DNA of 64,000 nt. Origin: Acanthosepion lycidas. Lineage: Eukaryota; Mollusca; Cephalopoda; Sepiida; Sepiidae. The notes beneath the pieces were generated by a model. The model worked only from the letters and a program-made list of their open reading frames with translations, was not told the DNA's origin and made no database searches. Below are positions 22,133 to 32,673 of this stretch, in pieces. Both the position numbers and the translations under genes were made by a program. The DNA is taken from positions 23,211,827-23,275,826 of the forward strand of contig OZ010578.1 in NCBI GenBank assembly GCA_963932145.1, written 5' to 3'. How positions within the stretch are numbered: the stretch's first letter is position 1; the number at the start of each line of letters is the position of its first letter.

Positions 22133-22398
22133 GAATGGTATGTCCCTAGCCTTGAATGTGAATGGTATGTCCCATGTCTTGAATGTGAATGGTATGTCCC
22201 ATGTCTTGAATGTGAATGGTATGTCCCTAGTCTTGAATGTGAATGGTATGTCCCTAGTCTTGAATGTGAATGGTATGTCCCATGTCTTGAATGTGAATGG
22301 TATGTCCCTAGTCTTGAATGTGAATGGTATGTCCCATGTCTTGAATGTGAATGGTATGTCCCATGTCTCGAATGTGAATGGTATGTCTCATGTCTTGA
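22133..22398 (+). repeat. 27-bp minisatellite, about ten units
   Basis: Period of exactly 27 bp (9 codons), unit GAATGGTATGTCCCATGTCT plus TGAATGT. An open frame of 89 codons spans it, reading NGMSHVLNV repeats. Units fall into two types (CCCATGTCT and CCCTAGTCT) in mixed order. The flanks show no coding signs, so the frame is probably a by-product of the period. Confidence 0.95.
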
Positions 22399-22744
22399 AA
22401 CTAGATTAAGAAATTTTGTTCACACATTAATTTTGTGAACAGTTGTCTTTTGTCATATGAAACAAATTGCAAAACATCTAAAATAGATTTTTAATGTCTC
22501 TCTTGACTGATAAATTACGATTTACCAATTTAAACTGTTCTCTTCAAAATGACCAATAACTTAGCAAACGGATTAAGATCAGGAAGGCAAGCTGGCATTT
22601 TCCAGTGTCCTTCTTTGAAACCAGTCATTATTAGATTTTTATTTTATCGTATTTTTTGTATCCCTATAGTCTTACCAACTAACAAGTTTGTGGTTTTCCC
22701 TTTTGACTATTTTTAATTATGCCCATTTTTATCGCGCTATTACG
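22399..22744. other. Stretch without recognised gene
   Basis: Nothing identified. Confidence 0.4.
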
Positions 22745-22830
22745 TAAGTTACTAAGAGATAGAAAGAATAGGAAGTTGTGGCGAGCTATGATCATCCACA
22801 TACTGAAGGGATATGGCACAGAGAAGAAGA
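22745..22830 (+). mobile_element. RTE/BovB-like LINE 3' terminus
   Basis: GGAAGTTGTGGCGAGCTATG and GAAGGGATATGGCACAGAGA match the 3' ends at 10.8, 23.5, 28.4 and 52.1 kb. It ends in GAAGAAGATT. Confidence 0.6.
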
Positions 22831-23224
22831 TTTTTTAATTACGAATAGATTTATTTTCTATAAAGCTGTTTTCAGTAACATCCATTTCGCTGGCCACAGC
22901 GTAATCGGTAAACATGTTCCCAAGTTTATATTGCTCAGATTGACCGAACTACAGCTGTTGCTTGAATTCATTTTATATGGTATCCTCATATGAGGCACAG
23001 TGTTATTATTGGCATGGATAATAGGATCGACGAAGCGTATTTGGATCCCGGCTGATGCAGTGTGCTTTTTTCTTTTTCGCTGTTCGTGTTTGACAGATTC
23101 ATTAAAAACAATTCCTGTCACGTTCTTGAAAAGTGTCAACTTATCCCGTCCCTGCTCCGCCACTCATTCACACAAGATAGCCAGGTAAGTGTTTATGCGT
23201 TGCCTCTTCTCTGTCCCTCTTGGC
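22831..23224. other. Stretch without recognised gene
   Basis: A 101-codon minus-strand frame (22858-23163) has no recognised domain. Confidence 0.35.
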
Positions 23225-23612
23225 TTCAGCATATCCTGGGAGTAGCTAATTCTTACATGTGAGCAACGGCAAGGTTTTTGGAAAACATGGAAGCAAAAAC
23301 GACTTATGCTGAACATCACATAGAGACAGCTAAAATTTCTCGAGCACATAATGAGGAAAGTGGGCTTAGAAAATTTGATACTCGCAAAATAGATTGAAAG
23401 CAAAAGTGGCAGAGGAAAGCAACGCGTGGCCTACCTAGCGAGCTTGAGTGAATGGATGGCAAAACTTGGTTTTTAACAAAAAGACTAAATTTATTAAGAA
23501 ATTGTAGATGGCCATGATCGCCTGTTTTGAAGGGACACGACACATAGAAGAAGAAGAAGAAGAAGAAGAAGAAGAAGAAGAAGAAGAAGAAGAAGAAGAA
23601 GAAGAAGAAAGA
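23225..23612 (+). mobile_element. RTE/BovB-like LINE 3' fragment with (GAA)n tail
   Basis: Starts in the RRMLR-type region (CAGCATATCCTGGGAGTAGC) and continues through the shifted C-terminal tail (MRKVGLRKF-like). It reaches the 3' terminus GAAGGGACACGACACATAGA, directly followed by (GAA)n to 23610. The GAA tract is the LINE's own tail expanded into a microsatellite. The long poly-E, poly-S and poly-F frames over it are artefacts. Confidence 0.8.
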
Positions 23613-24420
23613 TTCCTTATGCAAAATACTGTGCTACATTTGGTTTCATACTGCAATTGCAATGAACTACAAAACTCCCTTTCTTATACATTGTTATGTG
23701 GTGAAGTATTTACTTATACCGTTCAATCTTTAAATATATTCTAATATTCTCAGTTTCATATTTGCTTTTCTGTTAATCAACGTTTAGCAAAATAGTGATT
23801 TTACTCTATATTCGTTTAAACCATCATTTTAGCTCAGTAAATTGCGACATTAATAAGCTTCTCTTTCCTGTATAATTTCTATAATTTAATCTTGAATTTT
23901 TGGTGGCTTTTGTTCTTTTGTGGCGAGTGGCGGGGGGGGGGTCTTTTTTACTCGGTATTTCTTGTTTTTTGTTTCTTCTTTGTGTCCCATATAAAATTTG
24001 ACACAAATTTAACTGACAAGGATTGGCATGTAAAATCGACCAACCAAAAATCATTTTATTTTTTTCTTCTCTTCCTTTCTTTACATCTATCCGTTTTCTT
24101 GTGAAAACTCATTCATAGTTCCTTCTTCAAAATTCCTTCGAAACTCCTTTAACTTTATCTCTCTTGTTTTTTTTTGGTTTTTTTCCCCACTTTTTCGACC
24201 TTTATTCATTGTCTTTCTTTCTTTTTCTTTCTTTTCAATCACTCTCTTATCTCTCTTTTATTTCTCTATTCTTTATTCCATTCTTTCCTTCTTTATCTTT
24301 CGTCTCCCTTTCTTTTGTCTCTCGTTTTCCTTCCTTTTTTTCTTTCTTTCTTTCCTTTTTTTCTGCATTTTTCTCCCGTCTAACTTTGCTTTTTTATCTG
24401 TTATTCTATTTTAGTAATCG
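23613..24420. other. AT/pyrimidine-rich stretch without recognised gene
   Basis: A G-run of nine at about 23933. From about 24060 to 24400 the plus strand is strongly T/C rich (TTTCTTTC-type), which produces long F/S/L frames without coding meaning. Confidence 0.5.
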
Positions 24421-24625
24421 CTGGGTAAGTAGGGTCGTAATTATCGAAGTGGAAATTGAATTAGCGCGCCGAGTACAACATCCACGTCTGTTGCGGTCGC
24501 TTTCGCACAAATACCTTTGTATCGCTTCCCCTCCTTACTATGGGTTAAATAGCAGATCAGACTAGGCTCGCTAGCTTTGGTTCGCAACCAGCCTAGGAAA
24601 ATGACAACTCTGAATCCAAACATTG
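24421..24625 (+). mobile_element. SINE family B core, opposite orientation
   Basis: The complement of TTCCTAGGCTGGTTGCGAAC and CTGATCTGCTATTTAACCCA reproduces the core seen at about 600-665 and 45160-45210. The head is not clear here. Confidence 0.5.
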
Positions 24626-25310
24626 TGATGTATAGAATTCCTACTATGGAAAAAACTTCTTGCTAAAGAAACAACAGCCGTGACTTTGAGCAGGGTTAAC
24701 CTGCGGTCCTGTACTCAACTAAGTCTACAAGATTAACATTCATTTTAGTAAAACCATGTCATTTTTTTAAAAAATCGTCAGACCTTCTAGTCTGCAATTA
24801 AAAGGTTTTCTTTTCATAGTGTATTCATATTTTCAAGGTTAGGATACGACAAGACTAAAAATAACAGGCTATACCTTGAAACACAGCATTCGAAATCTCA
24901 ACTTTTAAATAGACTCGCACCTCTGAAATCATTAAGAAAAACACAACGATCTCATCTCCGAAGCAAATCTTCCATTTTCTTTATTTTGTTGCCTTTATCT
25001 CTTGTGGTTTTGCCTTTACTTTTTCCCCAAAAATCTTTATATCTCAAGTTTTGATAACGAAAACTTTTTTTTTCATTTCTTACGGTTGCTATAGAATTCT
25101 GTAATTTATAAATTATAAACATTTTTTGTCAAATTATATTCATTTAACAGCCTTCTTTTATCTGCTACAATTTAACAGATGGTATACAGCAGAGATTTTA
25201 CTAGTACATTGATGTACTGTATAATTTAATGCGCAGATATACTATAGTATCTTTCCTTAAATGAATTAACAGATATATATATATCTACAAAACATGGCAT
25301 CAGTGGGTGT
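24626..25310. other. AT-rich stretch without recognised gene
   Basis: Nothing identified. Confidence 0.4.
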
Positions 25311-25460
25311 GCCGATGGCCTGACCGAGACTGGGGCTTCAGGCAATTGTGTTCATTTCAGAGTTATCCTTCTACTAGATTTGTCACACTGGTAAGGTTAA
25401 TGAACTAAGACTCCTCTGCTATTTAACCGATAGCTGGAAAAAGACGTATCCATGCCGTGA
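25311..25460 (-). mobile_element. SINE family B core fragment
   Basis: CATTTCAGAGTTATCCTTCT and CTCTGCTATTTAACCGATAG match the family B core. Confidence 0.5.
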
Positions 25461-25519
25461 AATAAAGAGTCGGTCTGAATATGAATTATATCTAAAGTAT
25501 AGATTATCAATCTATATTC

Positions 25520-25940
25520 GAATTATTTCTAGAGTATTGATCATCAGACACGTTATGACCAAAATTGGCCTCAATAAAAGGCTCGAGAGCCAGTCAAAAT
25601 GGAGTTACTGTTAAAATGGTAATAATTAATGAGAGGTGTAAAATAAAGGGGTGTGGGAAGTAAAGATTATAAACATAAGGAGGATAGATAACGACATACT
25701 TCACCTGAAGAGGTTAAGATTTCAGTCTTCAATGAATCATCCTTGTGGGAGATTGTTCCACAATGTAACTGTTCTTGAGAAAGAGTTGTTTGAGTAAAGG
25801 TCTAAACTGGTACGATTACAGAATGGATCTCATCTGAACATTCGCCATGGAAATAGCGAGAGTGTAGATATAGACTTACGACGTTGCGTCTGTAAGAAAG
25901 AGACAAAGCGGAGAATAAGTGTTTAGAATTCTATCAAAGG
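25520..25940 (-). pseudogene. CR1-like LINE reverse transcriptase, C-terminal fragment
   Basis: The minus strand reads NNSFSRTVTLWNNLPQG (about 25800-25740), the highly conserved LWNSLP motif near the end of CR1/L2-type reverse transcriptases. A tail rich in L/Y and a SLSSLLLRPILV-like end follow. Frameshifted; catalytic domain absent. Confidence 0.75.
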
Positions 25941-26079
25941 TGAAAATCTCCAGGAAAAATCATTCAAAAAAATTGTTATTGGATTAACTATTTAGATAAC
26001 ATAACTAATATTGATTAAATTATGCTGTTTCTTATTATTTTGCTTAGCTTTTGTAATGTATGATTCGCTAATCTAATGC

Positions 26080-26500
26080 GTGATATCCAGCCTCTTATAT
26101 AGCAGTCTATGCTAAACAATATCCCCAGAGTTGAAGCGAAAACTAGGGGCAAGAGAAATGCCGATCTACAGAAGGATGCTGAGAATTCCATCGACAGAAC
26201 TAGCATTTAACGTGGGAGTCTGAAGGAAACTGATAACAAAAGAATAAAAAAGATACAGCTGAAATTTGTTCGATAAATAATGAGGAATTAGGTCTTGGAG
26301 AACGTGACCTACACAGAACATATTGTGAGCAAAAGAGATAGGGAAAGGCTGAGTTCCACCTAGCTGACGTACTTGTACGAATGTTTGGCGGAGCGGATGT
26401 AAAAAGCTTGGCAAAGTAAGGAAGATTTGCAAAACCATGATCGCCCGTGTTCGAGGAGAAAACTGCCTGTGCAAACTTTGTTTGTCATCGAAGAATCTGC
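26080..26500 (+). pseudogene. RTE/BovB-like LINE C-terminal fragment
   Basis: IYRRMLRIPST near 26160-26195 and a RNEELGLGERD-like tail to about 26440. It ends with CATGATCGCCCGTGTTCGAG, a diverged 3' terminus. Confidence 0.65.
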
Positions 26501-27135
26501 GACAAACGTGGCGAAGCTTTGGTGAAGTTATATTGAGGTTGATGCAATTGTGCAATTGTTATCGGCGCATAAAGGGGCCTAATCAGTTGCATTTACTTTC
26601 GTAATAATGCCCATGAAAAACAAAACAGGAATTTAATCCCCATTGATTTACTCAGCTGTGCGTTAAATAATAGAGTAGAATAAACTTTGTATCCCTATAT
26701 GTGGCAAACAATCAAAGAGGAGGAAACATCTGCATTCGAAATCATGGAGAAGGAAACGAGAAATTACTTCACTATCTTTCTCAAGATTTCATGGTAATTG
26801 ACAAAGACTCAAGAAAACGGAATCTGTGAAGAACTATTATCGCATAACTTCGCAACGGGTATAGTATTTTTCAAGTCATGTTATCAGCATGAGAAACAGA
26901 ATTGATAAAGAGAGTTCGATTTTCTCCGGAGGCAATTTTTATTCAAAGAATAAACCCTTCTCCACTTCCTCATTGTTTCATCAGTGGATCACATGACACG
27001 GTCATGTGATTATAGATGAAGAAGAGTGTGGATGAGTGATTACTTAGGAAAATCACTTCTCCATAACTATCTTAACTACCGAGTCTATAACAGCTAAAAA
27101 CCCCTAAATCTATTGTCAACCTCGACAAGTGTATA
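26501..27135. other. Stretch without recognised gene
   Basis: No feature recognised. Confidence 0.4.
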
Positions 27136-27902
27136 CAGTAGAATCCCGCATATCCAGAAATCCTCAAATCCAGAGTGCCTCACATCCGAAATCCCGCATA
27201 TCCGGACATGATTTTGATGTATATATTTGAACTATTGGGTAATATGTAACGGAATTGAAATTTCTGTTTTTCAGGAAATTTACTTTGGATAACTGGTTAT
27301 GCTTATTTCACTCTAAAATAGCTTCTATTGGTACAAAATATGATGGGAATAAAAGGAAAATATGACAACGAGACACATCTGCATCATGATAGCAACGAGA
27401 TGCATGATTGTGAAGAAAACTGGACTGAAATTCAAAAAGCTATTGAAAAGGTTGTCAGTTTTATGGAAAGAAAGTTAGCATTTAGTTATGACGATTGCAA
27501 TAAGGCACCCAGAGTCAAAAAGTGTCTTTCGTTTAAAAAAAAATCAGCAACAAAATCAAAATGGAATGCGGAAAAAGTTGTGAATGACATTAGAAAAGAA
27601 CGAATCATGTAACAGTGATTAAAAAATCCACGTTACATTATTTCTTTTGTATACGCCGCGTACTTAATTTAAGGAATTTTCATTAACATTACATAATTTA
27701 TTTCTTTTTTCCTTAAAATCAATTCCGTTATATTTCATTCACAATTGGCTCATTTTGTTTACTATTAAACATTGAAAATAAATGTTAAACCTGATTTCAG
27801 TTCTTTTATTTTAATCTAAATTTAACCTCTCATATCCGGACTTTGTAACCAATTCCTCATATCCAGAAGGCCTTTTTAGTCGGGTTGTCAGGGATTCTAC
27901 CG
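27136..27902 (+). mobile_element. pogo/Tigger-like DNA transposon, degenerate
   Basis: Left end CAGTAGAATCCCGCATATCC after a TA; right end complement GGTAGAATCCCTGACAACCC. CATATCC-type motifs repeat below both ends (27147, 27198, 27830, 27858). CAGT-type termini, a TA target and such subterminal repeats are typical of pogo/Tigger elements. An internal 94-codon frame remains at 27328-27612. The right TA is lost. Confidence 0.6.
27328..27612 (+). pseudogene. Candidate tail of a pogo/Tigger-like transposase
   Basis: The frame of 94 codons contains WTEIQKAIEKVVSFMERKLA and FSYDDCNKAPRVKKCLSFKK. In jerky and Tigger-type transposases the C-terminus has a similar 'paired helix then FSYDD-like' layout. 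The N-terminal DNA-binding domain and the catalytic DDD domain are absent. The start codon shown may not be real. Assignment rests on position inside the element plus loose similarity. Confidence 0.45.
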
Positions 27903-28089
27903 TCTTTTCAATAACTTTATGATTATTTATTTGATCAACATTCTATGTATATTATAAAAGAAGTCATTGTGTTACGAAACTGCATATATTGCTATTTGTC
28001 AAACTTTAATTATATCAAAAACATTCAGGAAATCAAGTCATCGCTTTTTAATCGTATTGCTTTCAGGCCCTAGCAGTTCAAATAGTTCT

Positions 28090-28500
28090 ATGTATTGTAC
28101 CTTATCAAATGATCTGTTTGAAGTGAAAAGGAAGACTTTGAACCAAAAAAAGGTAGTTGAAATTTCTGGAACACATAATAAAATGGTGACTTGGTGAATT
28201 TGAAACTCACAGGATATATGGAAGACAAAAGGGAAATAATGAGCTACCTCCAAAGAGCAAAGCACTCTCTAAAAGTCGCTAACCCTATTGTCAACCTTGA
28301 CAAAGACACTATTGTATATTTTCAATACCTTTATGAATATTTGATCAGCTGTAAATGGATGGCAGATCAGGGAACGTAAAGGATAGTAATATGACACTTT
28401 GTCACACTTTGGTAAATGCTACGTACAGACAGGAATTTATGGAGATCTATAACCGCCCACGTCCTGAAGGGACACGGCACATAACAGAAGAAGAAGAAGA
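28090..28500 (+). mobile_element. RTE/BovB-like LINE 3' fragment with GAA tail
   Basis: AGTTGAAATTTCTGGAACAC (about 28155) corresponds to the QLKFLGH region. The 3' terminus GAAGGGACACGGCACATAAC at 28462 is followed by (GAA)4-5. An internal rearrangement separates the parts. Confidence 0.65.
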
Positions 28501-29754
28501 AGGAAGAATGATGTAGAATAAACTTTAAATTCGATAATGTACAGTCATAAAATTATTTTTAAATTAAATAAAAAGAAAAGCGAGAGAATAAATATTGATG
28601 CAATATATAGGCATTAAATTTTTTTTTAAACTCGCCCTAAGGCCAACAACATTCTTAAAAGCAACATTTGCACAAATTAATCGCCGGTAAGTGACAGTGA
28701 TGGACAGTTAAGATAAGAAAAGAAAAAGAAATACACATTCTTTATTTCTTTTGAATGAAGGTGGCTTGAGATTCAAGCTCTCCCTAAAAGATAAACCTTT
28801 ACACATACCTGCAGGGTGACATGAAGATAAATAGCTGTATATCTTTATGGAAACATAATGTCGCCTAATCAAAAAATAGAAATAAAACGTAAACAATTTC
28901 ATAGAGTTAGAAATGCCAAGAGGAAGAGAAAGAATAATTTTTTTTTTAAATAGCATTAAGTAAGAAAAAGTCTTTGAAATCGACCCCGGTAACAAAAATA
29001 ATAATAATCATTGATCGGCCGCCTGTTGTAGAGTGATGCTTAGCAAGGTAGTCTAGCAAGCCATTGCCCATGAATTTAATCCTCACAATGGAATCTTGAA
29101 TATTTTTAACGCTATTTCAAAATTAGATACGCTCACGAAAGAATAGTTTGGGCGTCATTTGCATAATTCAAATTTATGTCGGAATTGTCAGGATGATTTA
29201 TGATTATTTACACTAGATCTGGCCTTTATCAGGTGTATATCAACCCGGATAACCTAACCTCGGGTAGATCGCATTCCTTCTACTGCCCATATCAAGTTTT
29301 TTTTGTTTTTTGTTTTTATTTTTAGTTCTGTTCAGTTATTTTCCGCCTAGTTTCCTCAAACTCCAAATACACACTGCTCAGTGAGGAATTGAACTAACAA
29401 TTACTATTTCACCAAATGGGAGCCAACGCTTTCATCTACTTGCACAATTTTCTGTGGAGCCTTAAACCTAACTTGACTGCCTGTTGATTGTCTTGCTTGA
29501 CTGTAATCACTGAAACTTTTCTCTTTTGTTAAAACTGATACTGATGCTTCTGTTGAAGCCATGTTTTTTTTTCTTCCCTTATTGTATGTATTTCTATGCT
29601 AAAACTACGAAGGTGGTCCTCATAACAAAATTTAATCTGACAGAACATTTATTATGGCTTTGTTACTCTGTTATATATCCTTCGTAGGTTCGTAAAAGAC
29701 GAGGCACAAATCTCAAAAAGATCATAATCACGGGTTCCATAAATCATTGTGGCT
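28501..29754. other. Stretch without recognised gene; weak tRNA-like SINE trace
   Basis: Around 29030-29100 CTTAGCAAGGTAGTCTAGCA and TGAATTTAATCCTCACAATG resemble a diverged tRNA-derived SINE head. TGGCCTTTATCAGGTGTATA near 29220 resembles the family A tail in antisense. Nothing else is recognised. Confidence 0.35.
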
Positions 29755-29960
29755 GTAGGGGTACAAATAGCGGTGGATGTCTTTAGGCCTTGTCGGAAGC
29801 GTACCTGTTCATGCTGATTTTGAATTTAGTGTTGTCCTTTCAAGGATTTTGAATTCTGAAAGATCTACCAAGGTTAAAGGACCCAGTCTGCTCTGTTATT
29901 TAACTGGAGAAAGATGGATTCATGTTGTTTTTTTTTCAAAAGGTGTTAAGCTATGTTTTA
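29755..29960 (-). mobile_element. SINE family B core fragment
   Basis: GAATTTAGTGTTGTCCTTTC and CTCTGTTATTTAACTGGAGA match the family B core in the same orientation as 398-782. Confidence 0.5.
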
Positions 29961-30059
29961 AATGACCGATGCCGATACAATTTTTCGTACCGATACCAAC
30001 AAGTCGAACTGCATATCCAAGGAAAATACTTACAGAATACTTGAAAGCGATTTATTTAT

Positions 30060-30350
30060 GGGGTTAATAGACTAGTGGATTAAAGCATTGACTTTTGAAT
30101 TTGTTGGCAGAGTAATGTGAGTTCTGTCTCTCGGCCAAATGGTAATTGCGTAGAATAAATGGGAACATAGCAAGAAATAACTGAATATAAGAACAAGATG
30201 AAATATCCTTAGGCAGGGACAATGGAACGAAAACAAGATTAGATTAAATAAAAGTTTCAGTTTGAAATTCCCTAAATATTACACAGATTGAGAGACCTGA
30301 AGATGGCCAGAGGGTACAAGGTCCGAAACGTTGTGATAACAACTATAAAA
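30060..30350 (+). mobile_element. SINE family A2 copy (diverged subfamily)
   Basis: The head is degenerate; the tail has CCTGAAGATGGCC and GTCCGAAACGTTGTGATAAC (about 30320). The last bases form a short perfect hairpin GTTGT-GATA-ACAAC. Other A2-type copies are at 36790 and 49970. Confidence 0.65.
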
Positions 30351-30589
30351 TGAGTAAAATAGTTTAAATGAAAACAACGTATTTCCCAGTGTATCACAGA
30401 CTTGACAGTTTTGTTTGTTGTTAATTTTCTGACATTCGCCACATTTATTGGTAGAATCAATTTTAACTTCTCGTCTTTTTTATCCGAATAGGAGGCCTTT
30501 TTTTATTTTTATAAGTTTTGAATAACTTAGGTTGATGTAACTGATCTTTCATTTCTTCTGCGTTACTTCACGGGCTAACGTTTTCCTCT
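30351..30589. other. Spacer without recognised gene
   Basis: Nothing identified. Confidence 0.3.
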
Positions 30590-30843
30590 GAAATGAAGTG
30601 GAAAGATGATATTAAATCGATTCCTAGGTGTCATTCTAGCAAAGTTGCTTCAATGTATCGTGCGAGACAATTTTTCTCATTATCCATCCATGCATTGAAT
30701 ACGGTTGTCACATCTGGTCGGATGCTTCTGCTACGTATTTAGAGATTCTTGATAAAATACAAAGAAGAATCTGCAATGTTATATATTCTAACCTGGCATC
30801 CGGATTCAGTCCATTTCCCATCGCCGTAACATAGCTCCCGCGT

Positions 30844-30908
<65 letters not shown>

Positions 30909-30969
30909 CTAGTATTGTGTTTAAATTCGTAAAGATGAGGTATTAAAAAGGGAAGCTCATCAGAACAAA

Positions 30970-31026
<57 letters not shown>

Positions 31027-31085
31027 TCATTTATTCTGATGAGCTTCCCTTTTTAATACCTCAAAGGGAAGCTCATCAGAACAAA

Positions 31086-31141
<56 letters not shown>

Positions 31142-31480
31142 TTTGTTCTGATGAGCTTCCCTTTTTAATACCTCATCTTTACGAATTTAAACACAATACT
31201 AGATTGGCAGTTAGGTCTCATCATTTTACAGGTGAAATTGATAGATTTAACGCTACGTTCTATTATAACATTTTCTTCTATCATACTTTTTGCCTGTAGA
31301 TTCCTCTTCTGGTTTCTTGCTTTTACTGTCAACTACGATATTAATAAATATAAATGTAACTTCAATCGTCATCTACTGTCTCCTGGAAATACCGTCATTT
31401 TATTTCCCCCCTCCCCATTGTTTTTTTACTTTTCTTTCACTCTAAGTAAATCCTGGCGTATTTTGTGACTGTATCGTCTT
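30590..31480 (+). pseudogene. CR1-like LINE reverse transcriptase C-terminal part, interrupted by palindromic (TA)n DNA
   Basis: Plus-strand frames give SSKVASMYRARQFFS (about 30640), IEYGCHIWSDASATYLEILD and KIQRRICNVI (about 30695-30785), then [10 protein letters not shown] (about 30820-30850). After the interruption, [16 protein letters not shown] (about 31148), then FYYNIFFYHTF and NRHLLS (to about 31380). These are the ordered blocks of a CR1/L2-type RT C-terminus (IRPxxEYxxHxW, DxxQRR, LSHRRxxA, CSxEL, NxFxxRT). 30844-31140 is palindromic DNA splitting the frame. The catalytic core is absent. Confidence 0.8.
30844..31141. repeat. Alternating inverted copies of a LINE segment around (TA)n tracts
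   Basis: (TA)n at 30844-30906, 30972-31020 and 31088-31138. The intervening RT segment containing TCTGATGAGCTTCCCTTTTT occurs as inverted, direct, inverted and direct copies (about 30907-30971, 31024-31066, 31061-31087, 31139-31205). The (TA)n tracts sit at the turning points. Confidence 0.9.
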
Positions 31481-32330
31481 TCTTGGGGTGAAATTATTAA
31501 AACGGAAAATAATCAACATGGAATCTTTGATAAAATGTGTTGCAACTAAATTTCTTCGTTCTGTCGAGTTTCATAAGTTGACAGATATGAAATAATACAC
31601 GAAAATGTCTTCTCTCTACTTATGTTCTGCTGAAATCAAATTTTCCAGCTTCAGTAATGAATTATAGTTCGACCTATCTTTACTTGGTGACAGTTTATAG
31701 CAACCAATTATAAATGCAATTTTAGATAGAAAAAAAACACCTTCACTCACAAATGGCGGCGCCATGTGTGGAATTTCAATATGTTTGCAAATTCTTGATC
31801 TTCTATCGTGAATCAGATCTCAATTCAATTAGGAGAGGATGATGAAAATATTAAAGACATTTCTGCAGCAGCCGAGAAGATATTTAACCGGTATGATGAC
31901 ACAGTTTGAAAATGATTTATAGGATCCTCAGAGAAAAGGGTGACATTTTTCAGTATTTTTTTTTTCTTTTTGCTATTAAGAAAGTTTTTGTCACATTTGA
32001 AGATTGAAATGAAACAAATAATTCTTCGGTCTTAATTGATATAGTTATTCAAGATAATATTTCTCCTCCTTACCAATAACACCATCCTATCTATTTTGCC
32101 ATTTTTTACACCTTGTGCGCAAAATTCTTTACGTCTCGACGTAAAGGAATATTCAGTATTAGTTTTAACTTCATCGTAAGTAATAAACTGTTTTCACTCA
32201 AAATATGATACAATGATCTGGAAAAAATGATAATAAGATGAAGTATGCATGAAGACAGGTTGATAAAGCGAAACTAATATATTTAGTGCCATAATCTTTT
32301 AGAGTCTGTCTATATTTCTGAGATGAGGTA
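31481..32330. other. Stretch without recognised gene
   Basis: Nothing identified. Confidence 0.45.
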
Positions 32331-32336
32331 TTATGT

Positions 32337-32673
32337 ACATTATTTACATTATTCGGACTATTGTCCTCATCTTTGTCACCATATTTATCATAACATTTTG
32401 GTCGTTGGACGCTCCGGCCTTCTTCAGGTGGTTGGAATTTCGAACTGAACCCTTTATTTCGCTCACTTGGACAGTGGATAAAGGCGTTGGTTAGATCCAG
32501 TGACAGGACCCAAAGAGTGTGAGTTCAATACCCGGTTAAGGCAGTGGAGAACTTTCAGAGGGAAAATTAGCAGGAGATAACTGATAACTGACATCCATCA
32601 AACATGGCACGTGAAACTAGAACAGTCCACCCCACAAAGATGAGGACAATAGTCCGAATAATGTAAATAATGT
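32337..32673. mobile_element. SINE family A, rearranged as an inverted composite with 40-bp perfect ends
   Basis: The tail half lies on the minus strand (32337-32475), joined head-to-head to the head half on the plus strand (32476-32673). The plus copy lacks the middle and resumes at the terminal tail. The first 40 and last 40 bases are exact reverse complements (ends ACATTATTTACATTATTCGG). A dsRNA-forming arrangement. Confidence 0.85.

Noticed and set aside
22133..22398. CRISPR array
   Set aside because: The repeats are contiguous without unique spacers and the DNA is eukaryotic.
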